NCBI GenBank assembly: GCA_017607445.1
Contig: JAEVHH010000002.1
Coordinates: 5,114,001-5,178,000, forward strand
Direction: 5' to 3'
Origin: Histoplasma ohiense
Lineage: Eukaryota > Ascomycota > Eurotiomycetes > Onygenales > Ajellomycetaceae
Length of the DNA stretch: 64,000 nt
Within the stretch, counting starts at the first letter, position 1. Each line of letters opens with the position of its first letter. Position numbers and translations under genes: made by a program. The notes under the pieces are model-generated. The model saw only the letters and a list, made by a program, of their open reading frames with translations. It was not told where the DNA came from and searched no databases. Shown here in pieces: positions 12,905-23,896 of the stretch.

Positions 12905-14247
12905 ATGCTCGCGTTCCCCTTTCTTCTGGGGTTTTCCGTACTCATGCTCCTCCCCGTCGTGCTGTGCGCGGAGGACTACTACGGAATTTTGGGACTGGAC
13001 AGGTCCGCGTCTGATCGTGACATAAAAAAAGCTTATCGGACGCTAAGTAAAAAGTTCCATCCTGACAAAAATCCGTATGCGCTTGTTCCCTTTTTTCCCT
13101 AAACTCTTCGTTCAGAACTCCCGTTCAGAACCGTTTGCTAATTTTGCCCATTTTGCTCTCCCCTTCTAGCGGAAACGATTCAGCGCATCAGAAATTTGTC
13201 GATATAGCCGAGGCATACGATGTCCTATCCACTCCCTCGACAAGGAAAATTTACGACCAGTATGGACATGAAGGGCTAGAGCAGCATAAGCAAGGCGGAG
13301 GACGAACACATGACCCATTCGATATTTTCTCGCGCTTTTTCGGGGGGGGTGGACATTTTGGCCATTCCCCCGGCCAACGCCATGGGCCTGCTATGGAAGT
13401 TCGCCTCTCAGTGCCTCTCAGGGATTTCTACAACGGCAGAGAGGCGACTTTTGAAGTGGAAAAACAACAGATCTGCGAATCTTGCGAGGGGACTGGGTCT
13501 GCTGATGGGGAGGTCGAGACTTGCCATCAGTGTGGAGGTAGGGGAGCGGTGATTAAAAAGCATATGCTTGCCCCGGGGATTTTCCAGCAGGTTCAAATGC
13601 ATTGCGATAAGTGTGGCGGACAAGGGAAGACAATACGGCGTCCGTGTCCCGTATGCCATGGTCAGCGCGTTGTGAAGAAAGCCGTCCCAATGTCAGTGAC
13701 GATAGAGAGGGGGATGCCCAAAGGAACCAAGATAACGTTTGAAAACGAGGCAGACGAAAGCCCCGACTGGATAGCCGGCGATCTGGTTATTAATCTTGAG
13801 GAGAGGGAACCAGCGATTTTCGAAGCCGAGAACGACCGAACTGATGGTACGTTCTTCCGACGGAAGGATAACGACTTGTTTTGGAGAGAAGTTCTCAGTC
13901 TCCGAGAAGCGTGGATGGGAGACTGGACGCGCAACATCACACACCTGGACGGCCATGTCGTCCAGTTGCGTCGGAAACGGGGCGAAGTAGTTCAACCCCT
14001 CTCCGTCGAAACTATAAAAGGTGAAGGCATGCCCATCTGGAACGATGGTCATATGAACGCTCATGACCACGGCGAAGAGTATGGTAATCTCTACGTCGAA
14101 TACACTGTCGTCCTCCCAGACCAAATGGAGAAAGGGATGGAAAAGGACTTCTTCGCGCTATTCGAAAAATGGCGCAAGAAGAACGGCGTGAATCTTGATA
14201 AAGACAGCGGCAAGCCCACCCGCGCTCATCTTAAGGATGAATTGTAA
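12905..14247 (+). CDS. SCJ1: ER-lumenal DnaJ/Hsp40 co-chaperone (Scj1 type)
   Basis: Two exons, 12905-13074 and 13170-14247, give 415 residues. An N-terminal signal peptide (MLAFPFLLGFSVLMLLPVVL, cleaved near CAEDYY) is followed by a J domain with intact HPD (KKFHPDKNP), which is split by the intron. A Gly/Phe-rich linker (FGGGGHFGHSPGQ) follows. The cysteine-rich zinc domain has four CxxCxGxG-type repeats (CESCEGTG, CHQCGGRG, CDKCGGQG, CPVCHGQ). Next comes the class-I substrate-binding region, and the protein ends HLKDEL, a KDEL-type ER retrieval signal. This architecture matches class-I Hsp40s that stimulate the ER Hsp70 (Kar2/BiP) in folding and ER-associated degradation. The fourth zinc repeat lacks the final Gly (HGQR instead of HGxG). 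The start is fixed by the signal peptide. Confidence 0.95.
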
Positions 14248-15363
14248 CATAGTTAGATGCATAAAAGATTCAGCATTTGTTTATCTGTTTAATTCCCCTT
14301 CTGGTTATATCCATATTTGCCTTTTCTCGCTCCGGAGTGGTCTAATTTCATTTTTATTTTCATTTTTTCATCCTGTTCTTTTTATAAATGCCTCTTGTTT
14401 GAATTCCTTTTACTGTGCTGGCATCCAAGTTGCTGAGGCTTGTTACGTTCACGGGCTAAATAAAGTTATAGAGACATTAGCAACAACCATCATGAATTTT
14501 TTGAGTGGATTTGACATGAAAACATTTGCAATCATACGTTCCTCGAGCAGGCTTCAGAAAACATACCCCTGTTGTCCTTCTGCATCTGAAATATTGTGAA
14601 TGTAATTATTAAGGTCGAGAATTCAAATCCCCTTCAAAATTGGAGATGACTCATGTTCACGATCCAAATAGTGTACAGGACTTCGATATCCTTTCCAGTC
14701 AATATCATCCTTCTGATTCAATTCAGATAAAATGATTTCAAATGCATCATCCCCGCCAATCCTCTCGGAGGAGTTCTCCTGCATCCAAGCACATTCATTT
14801 GATTGGCCTCCGTGCTTAGTCTGGCCACTCGTATTCGAGTGTCTGCGCCTGTCCTGCAGCTCCTCAAGCCATGCCTGCATGAAATTGCGCTCTCCATGCA
14901 ACAAATACACCCGACGTCTGTGTGCTTGGCGAAGTTGGCGCGAGAACTGACTCTATTTTTGGAATCTTGAGAAGCCCACGACATCTTTGGCCCCATCTCC
15001 TTCTCCTCTCATCATACCAAAGAAGAATAGCAGCCTGGTTTGGATCGAAAATAGCCCTGAGCGGTTTTGATGCTGAGACCCGAGTGGAGCTGGACTTCGC
15101 CATATTAGGCAATATAGCCCGCCAGCGGCTCTGCGATTGGTAAACTGGCAATCTTCAGTTGTTGCAGGAATGGGATGCAACTATTTAAAAGATTTGACTT
15201 GCAACGTTGCGAGCGACAAAAAACCTGTGCAGGAAAAGGATTAAATTTCCTGAACAATGTCTTCCAAATCAACACCTGGAGGAGGGCCATTGCCTAATGA
15301 CCATTCTATGCTCCTGAGGAGTTTACCGATTCAACCCCATTCAACCTTAGAAATCTATGAAAC
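14248..15363. other. Spacer with weak minus-strand coding-like stretches
   Basis: Two minus-strand stretches look protein-like: about 15109-15020 (starts MAKSSSTRVSASKPLRAIFD) and 14955-14623 (includes VYLLHGERNFMQAWLEELQD, ending ILKGI stop). They lie in different frames, and I could not find donor and acceptor sites that join them in phase. They may be exons of a short unknown gene or a relic. The first few hundred bases are the DnaJ 3' end. Confidence 0.4.
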
Positions 15364-17512
15364 ATGACCACAACACCTCTTCACGATCATCTACCAGAGC
15401 CAGAGCTCGAGTAAGTGCTTTTCCTGGTGAGAAAAGAGAAATATCATGAGCCCTGGGAATGTGCGGCGGGAGTCAGCAGGTTTCAAGATATCTTGTTCAT
15501 TAACCTATGCGCTAGGCCACTGAATTTCACAAACGGTGACTCCGTCACGACAAACACAGCCAAGGCAATCAGCCATGACAAACCCAAGAGCTATAAGTTA
15601 CGCAGGTTCCCCTTTCGAGCTGTGGCAGTGATTTTTGGCCCAATAATAGTCCTGGCCCACTTCGCTTTTATCTGGAAATTGACCCAGACGAGAGAAGGAC
15701 ATACACTCAAATTTGGCTTCTCCAATGAGCTTTGGATATACTACTCCTGGTTCCTTGTCGGCGTATTTGGCCTGAACTTTTCAAAGTATGGCCTACTTGG
15801 TATCGAAGCCAGCATACTCCACGATCGCACCTGGCAGGTTGAGAATACCATGACTTTGTTGATGCATTGCGACAGCTCCTGGAATGGACCAGGGGGTTGG
15901 TTCAAATGCTGCAGCGCGTTCTTGCAACGGAGGAGGATTGCTGCAGGGCGGCTGTGGTACACGTTGACGGCCCTTAGCTTGGTTCCCTTTGTAGCTCTAC
16001 CACTGTCGGGTTTGACCATGGAACCTGTTCGTGGCTATGTCAAATTGCGTGATCCTCCCATGGCCATTGGACACAAGTTAGATGATTTCCATCGCTGAAG
16101 TCAAGAAGCAAATGAAAACTTGTTCTGGAGAACTGGCTTTCTCCTAAACTTCCGGGATTAGGTATAGCCTATATCGCACCTCATGTTCAACGGGAGTCCT
16201 TCCCGTACCTCCGAGAAGTGCCAAATATCTTGCCTTCAAATGTATCTGAAAGCAACACAGAGTTTTTCCTTGCACTGCAGGCAAACGTACCAATAAATGG
16301 GACAGTGTGGGGTTTACTCATAGGGTGCAACTGCTCCATTGTCAAGTCGTTCTCTGAATTCAAGATCCTTAGCCGAAGGCCACCTGCCAACTTTAATGAA
16401 AGTAGTTCTCTGGTAACGCTAAATCTCAATTCTTCCATGTTGAGCGACAAGATACTTGTTGCTGCTAATCAGAATGCGAACCTGGTAGCTCATGCTCAGA
16501 TCGGTTTCAACCTTTCAGGAGTATACGGGCACGCCAGCTGGCCTGCTCCTAAGCCTCTGCCAGCCCTTTTTGAATACGCGCTCTGGCAGGCACATAGGGA
16601 TATGGGATTTAGCATTTTGGGAGAACAACTCAATTTCAGCAAGACGATTGATTTTCCCATGGCCGGTGTTAACGGTCCATACTTTCAGGCAGAGAACGGT
16701 ACCTTCTACTTCAACCGAACCTTCTACGGCAACCAACCCGACGAAAATGGAACGGTCTCTTCAGATCCAGTGTACCTTGCTACGGCTTTAACCCACATTG
16801 CCCCTCCCATAGGTGTTCGTTGTATTCGCGACTCTAAGCTTGGATATGCTGATGTCGACTGGCAAGGCTCATTCCGCTCATTCACAGAGAGTGCCCCCCA
16901 ATGGGTTGACAGCCACGAGAGCGGAGATCAATGGGCATTTGGCCAAATCGGCAACGCAATTGCTGGCAAATTTACCGAGATCCTGACATCCACAAACTCG
17001 CCTATAACCCTAAGTCTCACCCACGGGTTATACTTCCCAAGTTACCATCAAGGCAATGAGTCTTTACCGGTCAATCATGCTCGCGCATGCCTGGGACGCC
17101 CTGGAACTAATGTACGACAGCGGCTACTCCTTTGAATCTGCGTATATATTACCCAATACAAACCAGCTCGCGAGCCAGCACCGTTATGGGTCCTGGTGTC
17201 ATCCCGCCCGTCTATGTGGGGGTCTTGTTCGCCATCTGGACCGTAGGTTCTGTGATATTTGGCTGCGTGTATGGCTTTCGTTGCCGATGGTCTGATACGT
17301 TGGATGGGTATAGTATGTTCCGATTCGGAGCGGATTTTGCGCAAGAGATCAAAGACGAGCCCGATTTTGCGTGCGCTTCGGAGTTCCAGGAGTGCCAGGC
17401 GCTGTGGAAACTACCAGGTTTGGTAGGTGACTCTGAGCTACAGATGGATATTGGGGATATTACGCTGGTGAAAAGGGGGAATGAACCGAGTAAGGGTAAG
17501 AAATATCGCTAG
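15364..17512 (+). pseudogene. Broken fungal multi-pass membrane protein gene
   Basis: Exon 1 (15364-15410) and the intron to 15515 look normal. The frame then runs through three membrane helices (FGPIIVLAHFAFIWKL; YYSWFLVGVFGLNFSKYG; LTALSLVPFVALPLSGL) to a TGA at 16096-16098. The same protein continues past the stop (SQEANENLFWRTGF), shifts frame near 16140 into SPKLPGLGIAYIAPHV, and runs as a large extracellular-type domain with many N-x-S/T sites. It shifts again near 17061 (GNES into LYRSIMLAHAWDALELMY) and once more near 17175, into TVMGPGVIPPVYVGVLF and the last helix, ending at 17512. No consensus introns explain these breaks. It resembles a fungus-only family of uncharacterised membrane proteins, from memory. 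Sequencing error is the alternative, but four independent lesions argue for decay. Confidence 0.8.
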
Positions 17513-19027
17513 AAATGACTGTGGCGAGAAAGTTCCATTTTTTTTTTTTTTTGGTTTTTCTTGTTCCTTCGTTTTTGCGGATGCCGCGAATCTGGTTCGT
17601 CAAGATGTTGGTGATTTGTATTTAGTATCCTTGAACAACATTATCAGCATCTGGGACTGGTGCTATGTTGAAGAAATGTTTAACGAGTTTGTTACGGTGG
17701 ACCATTTCTCATTTCACACAAAGTCCCCTGAGCTTCAACTCCTCCTGGATGACTGGGTGGCTGCATTCCAGTGGCAAAAATTCCCCAGTCCAGTCCATCT
17801 ATATTGGTCCGCAAGGTAGTCAAGCGCGTTGTCGATTTTGTTTTCGCCTTCCGGACATGCGTCCCCCATGCCAGCCGGATGGGTTATGCTTAACCACAAG
17901 GCGCGAGATAGGGGGAATCAAACACCCTACTGCATCACTCCGCCCTCTTTAGTAGTTATCGGTCTTTTACTTCTGTTGCAGCATTTCAGGGAGCTGCTCC
18001 AGCCGGATGACTCTTGAACAATCTCATGTCTCCTCATTTCTTGCATGTTGGCCATTTGCTATCTGCTTTGTTGTTGACCAGGTTTCTAAAAGCATTTGGG
18101 CCCCTTTATCGGGAGAGGTTCCTTGAATTCTCTGCCCAAATTCCGAGAAAGTCTTCTTCATGTTAGGATCTAGGATCCTGTCGGTCACCAGGTGCTCATA
18201 TAGGGCTAGGCCGGCCTCTGTTCCCGAGAAACTGATGGCTTTGGTTGAGGAAATAGTCCGCAAGGTAGCCCTCGCTGTCCAAAAAGACAAATACGCTGTA
18301 TAACTAACAGAATGGCGCGCGATGTTTTTATCTTTCCTTGTTTTGATCGCCATACCTTGCCATTGAGACTTCGTCGTCACATTGAAAGTCTCAGGCTGAC
18401 CTCGATAAAAAAAGACACGGAGTTAAAATGCGGCCATTTTTTAAACCCGGCGATGCAACAGACTAAAAGCTTGATGATACAACATAACCTTCTTACTTCT
18501 TACTAGTAATGCTCCCTGACCCCAATTCTCAAATCACATCGACTTCTTATAGCCAAACAAAGCCCTATCTTTCTTTACCAGCGGCAACATGCTCCATCAA
18601 CAAGGCTAACGTGCCCGACTAACCAACCCGTCATAATGCCATACCGTTTCTTGGCAAGAAAGAGCATTTTTAAATAAGGACTCGTTCATTTCTCCTCCAC
18701 CCAACGCCAATATCGGCGACTTATTTCGGGGGAGTTGTCTCCAGGGCTTCTGTTCGCAGGAGAACCCTGCAGGAACCCACACAGCCAGGCCAGATCGTCA
18801 ACTAGGCGCCAACATATTTCCCCCCAACTAGGAGGCTAGCTAGGTGGTTCCAATGGCGCTTCATGCAAAACAACCATCCATTTCGACTGCTCCGTAATTC
18901 CCCTAATAAGTTAGCTTCCTCATGCAAAGGAAGTCTTAAAATTTTGACAGCCGGTTAGAAAAAATCGAAGTCGAATATAATTCAGTCCTCACAATCGCCT
19001 TCCTTAGCATACCCTGGGGATCTTAAC

Positions 19028-19071
<44 letters not shown>

Positions 19072-20463
19072 CGGACTCCAAGAACCGCAGCAGAGAGTTG
19101 GAGTGGGTCGAGTTGATTCAGCTTTGCCGATAACTCTATAAACAACCTTGAATTTTAACTACGGAGTTACACGATAATTGAAAAGAAAGGCAAAAAGTAA
19201 AATATCTCTTGAAAATTATTAGAAATGGAGAAATTAAATTGAAAATTGATATAGGAACTTTATTATTCGTAAAATAAGTTGATTAGGCTATTTTTAAATG
19301 CCAGCGGTAATCTAGAACAGTTTAAAGAAAAGAAGAAGGATAAGGATTTACAGTATTCTGTAAGGAGTATAATCTAGGAGATAATAGATGGTCAAAAGTT
19401 AACTATGGCAGAGTAAAAGCGTAAATCTCCTCAGATAAAAATATTCTTATCAAATAGCTCTTTTCTGAAAGAAAGAATGATTAAAATTCATCACCACTTC
19501 ACAATGTAGCTATTTTTGGATAACACGCTTTACTGCCATCAACACCATCAAGGTGCTGAAGCGAAAGGCGGTTGATTATTCAAATACTCGTACCAGCGAG
19601 CCTCCCACACATGAACAAGAGTGAGAGATGTCAGCTCAATCCATCAAGACTGGACAGATATTGGAAGGATTGTTCTTCCACACCCCTGCAAGGCTTGATC
19701 ACTCACAGGCAATCTGTCGACGCCGTTGCTTTATTTGAATGAAGGAGGCGGGTGAGGCGGGATCTTGGTTTCGGCGGATTCAAGTGGCCAGGGTTGTCAA
19801 ATATCCCTGGCCGTGTGTTTTTCTTTTTTTGAACGCCGGCCGGGACGCAATCGGCGGGATCGTGTGCGGCATGGCATGCTGGATAGATCAAAATGGAAAT
19901 TTCTCACAACGCGTGAGAAATTTGTCGTGAAACAGTATCCCGGGCGTCTACAGATATCGGATTAATGTTGAGTGGCCAGACACCTACCTACCTGTGCGCC
20001 AGCTTGTTTGCTGGACGACAACAACCAGGCGTCAAGAGCTTTCGTGCAGGTGCGCAGTCTGTATGGTCTGAGAGATCAAGGATACCGACATCAAGGGTGT
20101 GAAATATGGGGATCTCACGTCATCCACAGCCCGTTTTATTTTCTACTTTTTGTTGCGGGATCGCCTCATCAAGCCGGCGTCCCATGTTGTCAGATCTCTG
20201 CCGATATTTGGGCCCGTGATGCCATTTTCTTTTCTTTTTTGACACACCTTGTTTCACATATGTTGAAGGAGATGTCCCCAGTTGGTGAGAGCAGTCAACA
20301 CCCTTCGGTGGCTCTTGTTGCTTTTAACTGTCGTGCAACTTGCTACCAACCAGCTGAATGTCTGCAAGGTTCGTAGCGCCTGGTTTTCCATCTGTCTTTG
20401 CTTCCGCCGTATCCTGAACGAACAACGGAAAGGACACCATATCCATATACCCGCTTCGCCACC
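17513..20463. other. AT-rich spacer
   Basis: No supported gene. A minus-strand frame at 18300-18024 (contains AYLSFWTARATLRTIS and FSEFGQRIQGTSPDKG) is mildly protein-like but has no clear start. The segment 19000-19500 is strongly AT-rich with dispersed stop codons, and contains the (TA)18 tract and a partial TACGGAGT motif at 19160-19167. Confidence 0.55.
19031..19066. repeat. (TA)18 microsatellite
   Basis: Eighteen uninterrupted TA units, self-complementary and likely length-variable. It opens the AT-rich island that runs to about 19500. Confidence 0.95.
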
Positions 20464-21644
20464 ATGAGGCCATCGTGGTCTATCATCAGAGTTATTATTG
20501 CGTTTACAACATGCGCTGCAGATGCCCTCGTTGCGGCAACACACACTTGCCCTCGGCCCATGTGTTCATGGTGCATGGCTCCAGAAGAGGTGCATGCTGT
20601 AGGTATAGGATTTGACCTATCCTCATCTTACGGGTATGTTTCCCCCATGGGCTCTTCGATACGCACTACGCAGAAATTTAGTTGAATAACCTCTTACCCC
20701 TCTCCAGAACGGCCGTTATTCGATACCACAATGGCTCCTCTGTCAATGTGGCCAAGATTGACGCTTCCATGGAGTACCGATCTCTGATGGAACAACTTTC
20801 AGAGAACGGCCGGCAGAGAGCACTTCCTGGCCGCTCTGACTCTGTATGGGACGAGCCAGGCCATCTCGGGGACTCATCGCAGCGGCGGCTCCAAGCAGCG
20901 TTGCCCGACCTCGATATTAGCGCCCTCTCCTCGCTCATTTCTCAACTGAAAGCTGAAACCGAGAGACTGTTAGGCCACTCTATCCATTCCGTGGCCATCT
21001 CATCTCCAGGCTACATCCAATTATCGGAGGCGGAGATCGCCCAGGCAATCGAGCACCTGGGACTGAAAAATATCGCCAGCGAATACGACCTGGCATTAAC
21101 CTCCTCGGAATACGCAGGCTACTCATCCGGCATATTCACCATCCCCACGACCGTGGATCCTTGCGAACAGACCCCAAGGCAACAAACGGAGCCCGAAACC
21201 GTTTTGCACCTTGACTACACAGAAGCCGCTCTCAGCGGATCAACCAGCAGCAGCACCCCGCAAGATACGATTCCGCGTCGCCGCACCGATGGCGTGTTCG
21301 CCGACTGGAACTTAGGCCTATCGAAGCGACCCCGATTCATTGAGGAGGAGGCGTACTGGGATCTCCTCTGGCTTCGCATTCGAACCGAGGCCGAGAAATC
21401 CGAGAGAAAACTCACCAGGGTCATTATGACTGGCGACGCAATCTTCAGTGGCTCTAGATTTCTTGAGGTTGCTTTGGATGCTCTGCGCGGGCTCGCAGAG
21501 CCATCCGCCATTCTGCAGGCGCCGGAGCATACTCCAGATTTTGTATTCGCGGCAGCGAGGGGCGCAGCGGGGTTTGCGAAGAGAACGCAAGAGCGCCCTA
21601 GGGACTGTGTTGAGAGCGAGAGGTGTCGGAGTTTGAGGGGGTAG
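20464..21644 (+). CDS. Hsp70/actin-like ATPase-fold protein with N-terminal leader
   Basis: Exons 20464-20633 and 20708-21644 (donor GG|GTATGT, acceptor CCAG|A) give 368 residues. A hydrophobic N-terminus (IIRVIIAFTTCAADALVAA) suggests a signal peptide or anchor. It is followed by a glycine/serine loop, VGIGFDLSSSYGTAVIRY, corresponding to the first phosphate loop of Hsp70-type ATPases. The middle part has the Hsp70-like sequence LGHSIHSVAISSPGYIQLSE. The C-terminal part has RVIMTGDAIFSG and FVFAAARGAAGFAKR, comparable with the late glycine loop and 'ARGAA' helix of Hsp70s. The protein is far shorter than canonical Hsp70 and has no substrate-binding domain. In fungi such truncated Hsp70-like genes are common and uncharacterised. 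ATP binding is plausible; function is unknown. Confidence 0.82.
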
Positions 21645-21699
21645 TTTCTTTTCTTTTCTTTGTTTTTTTTTCCTTTCCTTTTACTTTTTTCCAGGCGTT

Positions 21700-21743
21700 T
21701 ATTATCATTGTTATTATTATCATTATTATTATTATTATTATTT
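21700..21743. repeat. Imperfect (ATT)n microsatellite
   Basis: Trinucleotide ATT/TTA repeat with two C interruptions, just downstream of the Hsp70-like gene. Confidence 0.85.
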
Positions 21744-22335
21744 AAACTGGTTACTTGATTTACGCAGGGCGATATAAAATCAGTAGTTTTATTTATATAT
21801 CAGGCATGTAACCCGTTTTCTGGTCTGGGACTGCAAGGCATGATTGTTTTTAGTTTTTATACCCAATATAATAATGAACTCTGAACGTTGTCCTTGTATT
21901 AGTATTAATTAGTATCATTATTTTACTTTTTGAACATCCAGTCCATATATACTAAGTTAGTAGTTAGTAGCCTACCCCCATCCGAACCTGCCTTTCACGG
22001 CCTCGCCAGCCTCCCTCGATTTCAAATACACGGAACAGGGCAAAAAAACCTGTTGGACGTGTCCGGGACCCTGTACGCATCCCGCCTTGTTGCCTGACAT
22101 GTAAGGAGGCGGGGGGGGAGGAGGAGGAGGAGGAGAATCCCAGCAAGTTGTATCTTGGCCCAAGCGTTCTCGCCTCCTGAGCAAAGAACTGGACTACTCG
22201 TAGTTGACGATAATGCATCATGAACAAGTCTCGGCGATGGAGAGGGAGCGGTGATTCGTCGGGTGGGTGTTTTTGCGCTTGTGCTTTTCTTTTGTCGCTT
22301 TCATGGGGTTCCTGGTCCTTGGGAAGCAAATCAAG

Positions 22336-22407
22336 CGGGGGCTGGTTGGGGTTTGGATGGATGGTTGGTTGGTTGGGTGGGTGGTTGGGTGGTTTGGGTG
22401 GTTTGGG
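22336..22407 (+). repeat. G-rich GGTTGGGTGG tandem block
   Basis: About 70 bases of GG, GGG and GGGG runs separated by one to three bases on the plus strand, with G-quadruplex potential. No gene overlaps it convincingly. Confidence 0.75.
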
Positions 22408-23377
22408 AACTCTGGTTCCGGCTCCATTCCGGGGCAAACTATGAATCAAGGTTAAAAAAATTGAATAAATTTGTAAGTTAAACGCTGCTGGTTAATATAG
22501 TTACTCCAATCTCTTGGCAAACTTTGAGATGATACATTGTATTATCTCTCCTTTCTTTTTCGCCTCCTTTTTATTTCCTTTTTCTTTTTCTTTTTTTTTT
22601 TTTTTTCAATAAATCTCTTTTTCACTATTTATTTTATTATGCACGAATGAATGAATGAATGCCATCAGCAAGTCAGGAGAGATTGCTCGTGAGAAATCAC
22701 TGAGAAATGTCCATTCTATTTACAAGAGGCCTGACTCTTGCCCTGAGATTTGCTGCATCCCATATTCCCAGCAACGTCCCCCCTGTATAATCTGAATCAT
22801 ACATCTTATCGGCAAATAGGAGAAACTATCCAAAATATATGAATGCTGCAGCAGTTTTGATTTGACTAGATTTGTTTTTTGTTCTTTTCCCTCAATTCGC
22901 ATTAGATTTCCGTATGTCTATTTGGACAAATAGTCAACAATATCGAGTGGTGTCAATTATCTCCCTATCCCTACCCTGTGATATATATATCCCGATGAGA
23001 CCCGAACATTATTTATTTACACTATAAACGTCTCCCACTGGAGAACATCGGGGGTCCCCAAGTGAACCAGAGGGGTTTAAGATAAGTGCAGCAGTTCCAT
23101 CAGTATGTCAAATTCAATCCGCCGCACGCCAATTCTGCCCACCTCTAGAGACCCAAGGGGAAAAAATCCACATAGAAAAAGAAGAGGGAATGAGAAGAAA
23201 GGAAAAGAAAACGCTCTGGACGGTCCATGCTAGACCAATACAGACCCGAAGAGAAAAAAAATCCAACGGGCAGTGAAGTGAGTAAACAAAGAAATCCGGG
23301 CAAGGGAAAGAATAATTCCCCAAGAACCAACCCAAACCAGAAAAAAAAAAACGAAACAAAACAAAAGAAAGAGGAAA

Positions 23378-23896
23378 TCATATATCCGACGAGCCAGACA
23401 CCGGTGCGCCGTCCTTCTGCAAACCGAGACCAGAGATACGACTCCGCCGCCTGGCCTTCAGCCGATGCTCGGTATCCATGAGCCTCTTCTGCACCCACAT
23501 GCGGCCCTCGTGGTCCGTCTTGATCGGGGCCGAGTTGAGCAGCTCAGTCAGCGCCAGCTTGACCTGCTGGTCAGCGTCGTTGGACTTGGCGCCATTCCAT
23601 GCGTCGAGGAGCGGATCATTGGCGAGGCGGGACGGGTGCGATGGCGGGGGCGTGGAGAAGTAGCGGACTGATGACGTTAACGGTGGTGATGTTGACGGTG
23701 GTGATGTTGATGGTGATGTTGCTGATGATGACGATGATGATGGTGGTGGTGGTGGTGGTGGTGAAGGTGTTTGGGCGGGATAGGAGGAGAGGGAGGGGCT
23801 ACAGGGCGACGCGTATCGGCTTTGTGGTTGGGTGATGGAGCGGGTGGAGGTGGGAAGGGTGTTGAGTTTGTGTTGTGAAGGGAGGACCGTATTCAT
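23378..23896 (-). CDS. Conserved fungal hypothetical protein, 172 aa
   Basis: Single-exon frame starting at an ATG (23896). The N-terminal half is low complexity (Pro, Ser and Thr runs, encoded by GGT/GAT-type repeats on the plus strand) and looks like a mitochondrial-type or disordered leader. The C-terminal half is a compact, charged region containing NDPLLDAWNGAKSNDADQQV and HEGRMWVQKRLMDTEHRLK. This is the type of sequence conserved in short fungal proteins of unknown function. No catalytic motif is visible. The start could lie further downstream, because the low-complexity part may vary between species. Confidence 0.65.
   Translation of the reverse strand: MNTVLPSQHKLNTLPTSTRSITQPQSRYASPCSPSLSSYPAQTPSPPPPPPPSSSSSSATSPSTSPPSTSPPLTSSVRYFSTPPPSHPSRLANDPLLDAWNGAKSNDADQQVKLALTELLNSAPIKTDHEGRMWVQKRLMDTEHRLKARRRSRISGLGLQKDGAPVSGSSDI

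Larger units (their letters stand above)
21645..23377. other. Low-complexity spacer
   Basis: No supported gene. It contains an ATT-repeat block (about 21700-21743), a G-rich GGTTGGGTGG block (22336-22407), T-rich tracts near 22540-22610 and (GAAT)n at 22646-22661. Minus-strand open frames over the G-rich block are Pro-rich artefacts of the repeat. The last part is probably the 3' untranslated region of the next gene. Confidence 0.6.

Noticed and set aside
14613..14636. A GGTCGAGAATTCAAATCCCC string resembling a tRNA TΨC arm
   Set aside because: No matching acceptor stem, D arm or anticodon arm could be laid out around it, and no CCA-side pairing was found.
21964..22449. Minus-strand Pro/His-rich frame of 161 codons
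   Set aside because: It is the reverse reading of the GGTTGGGTGG repeat block; composition reflects the repeat, not selection on protein.
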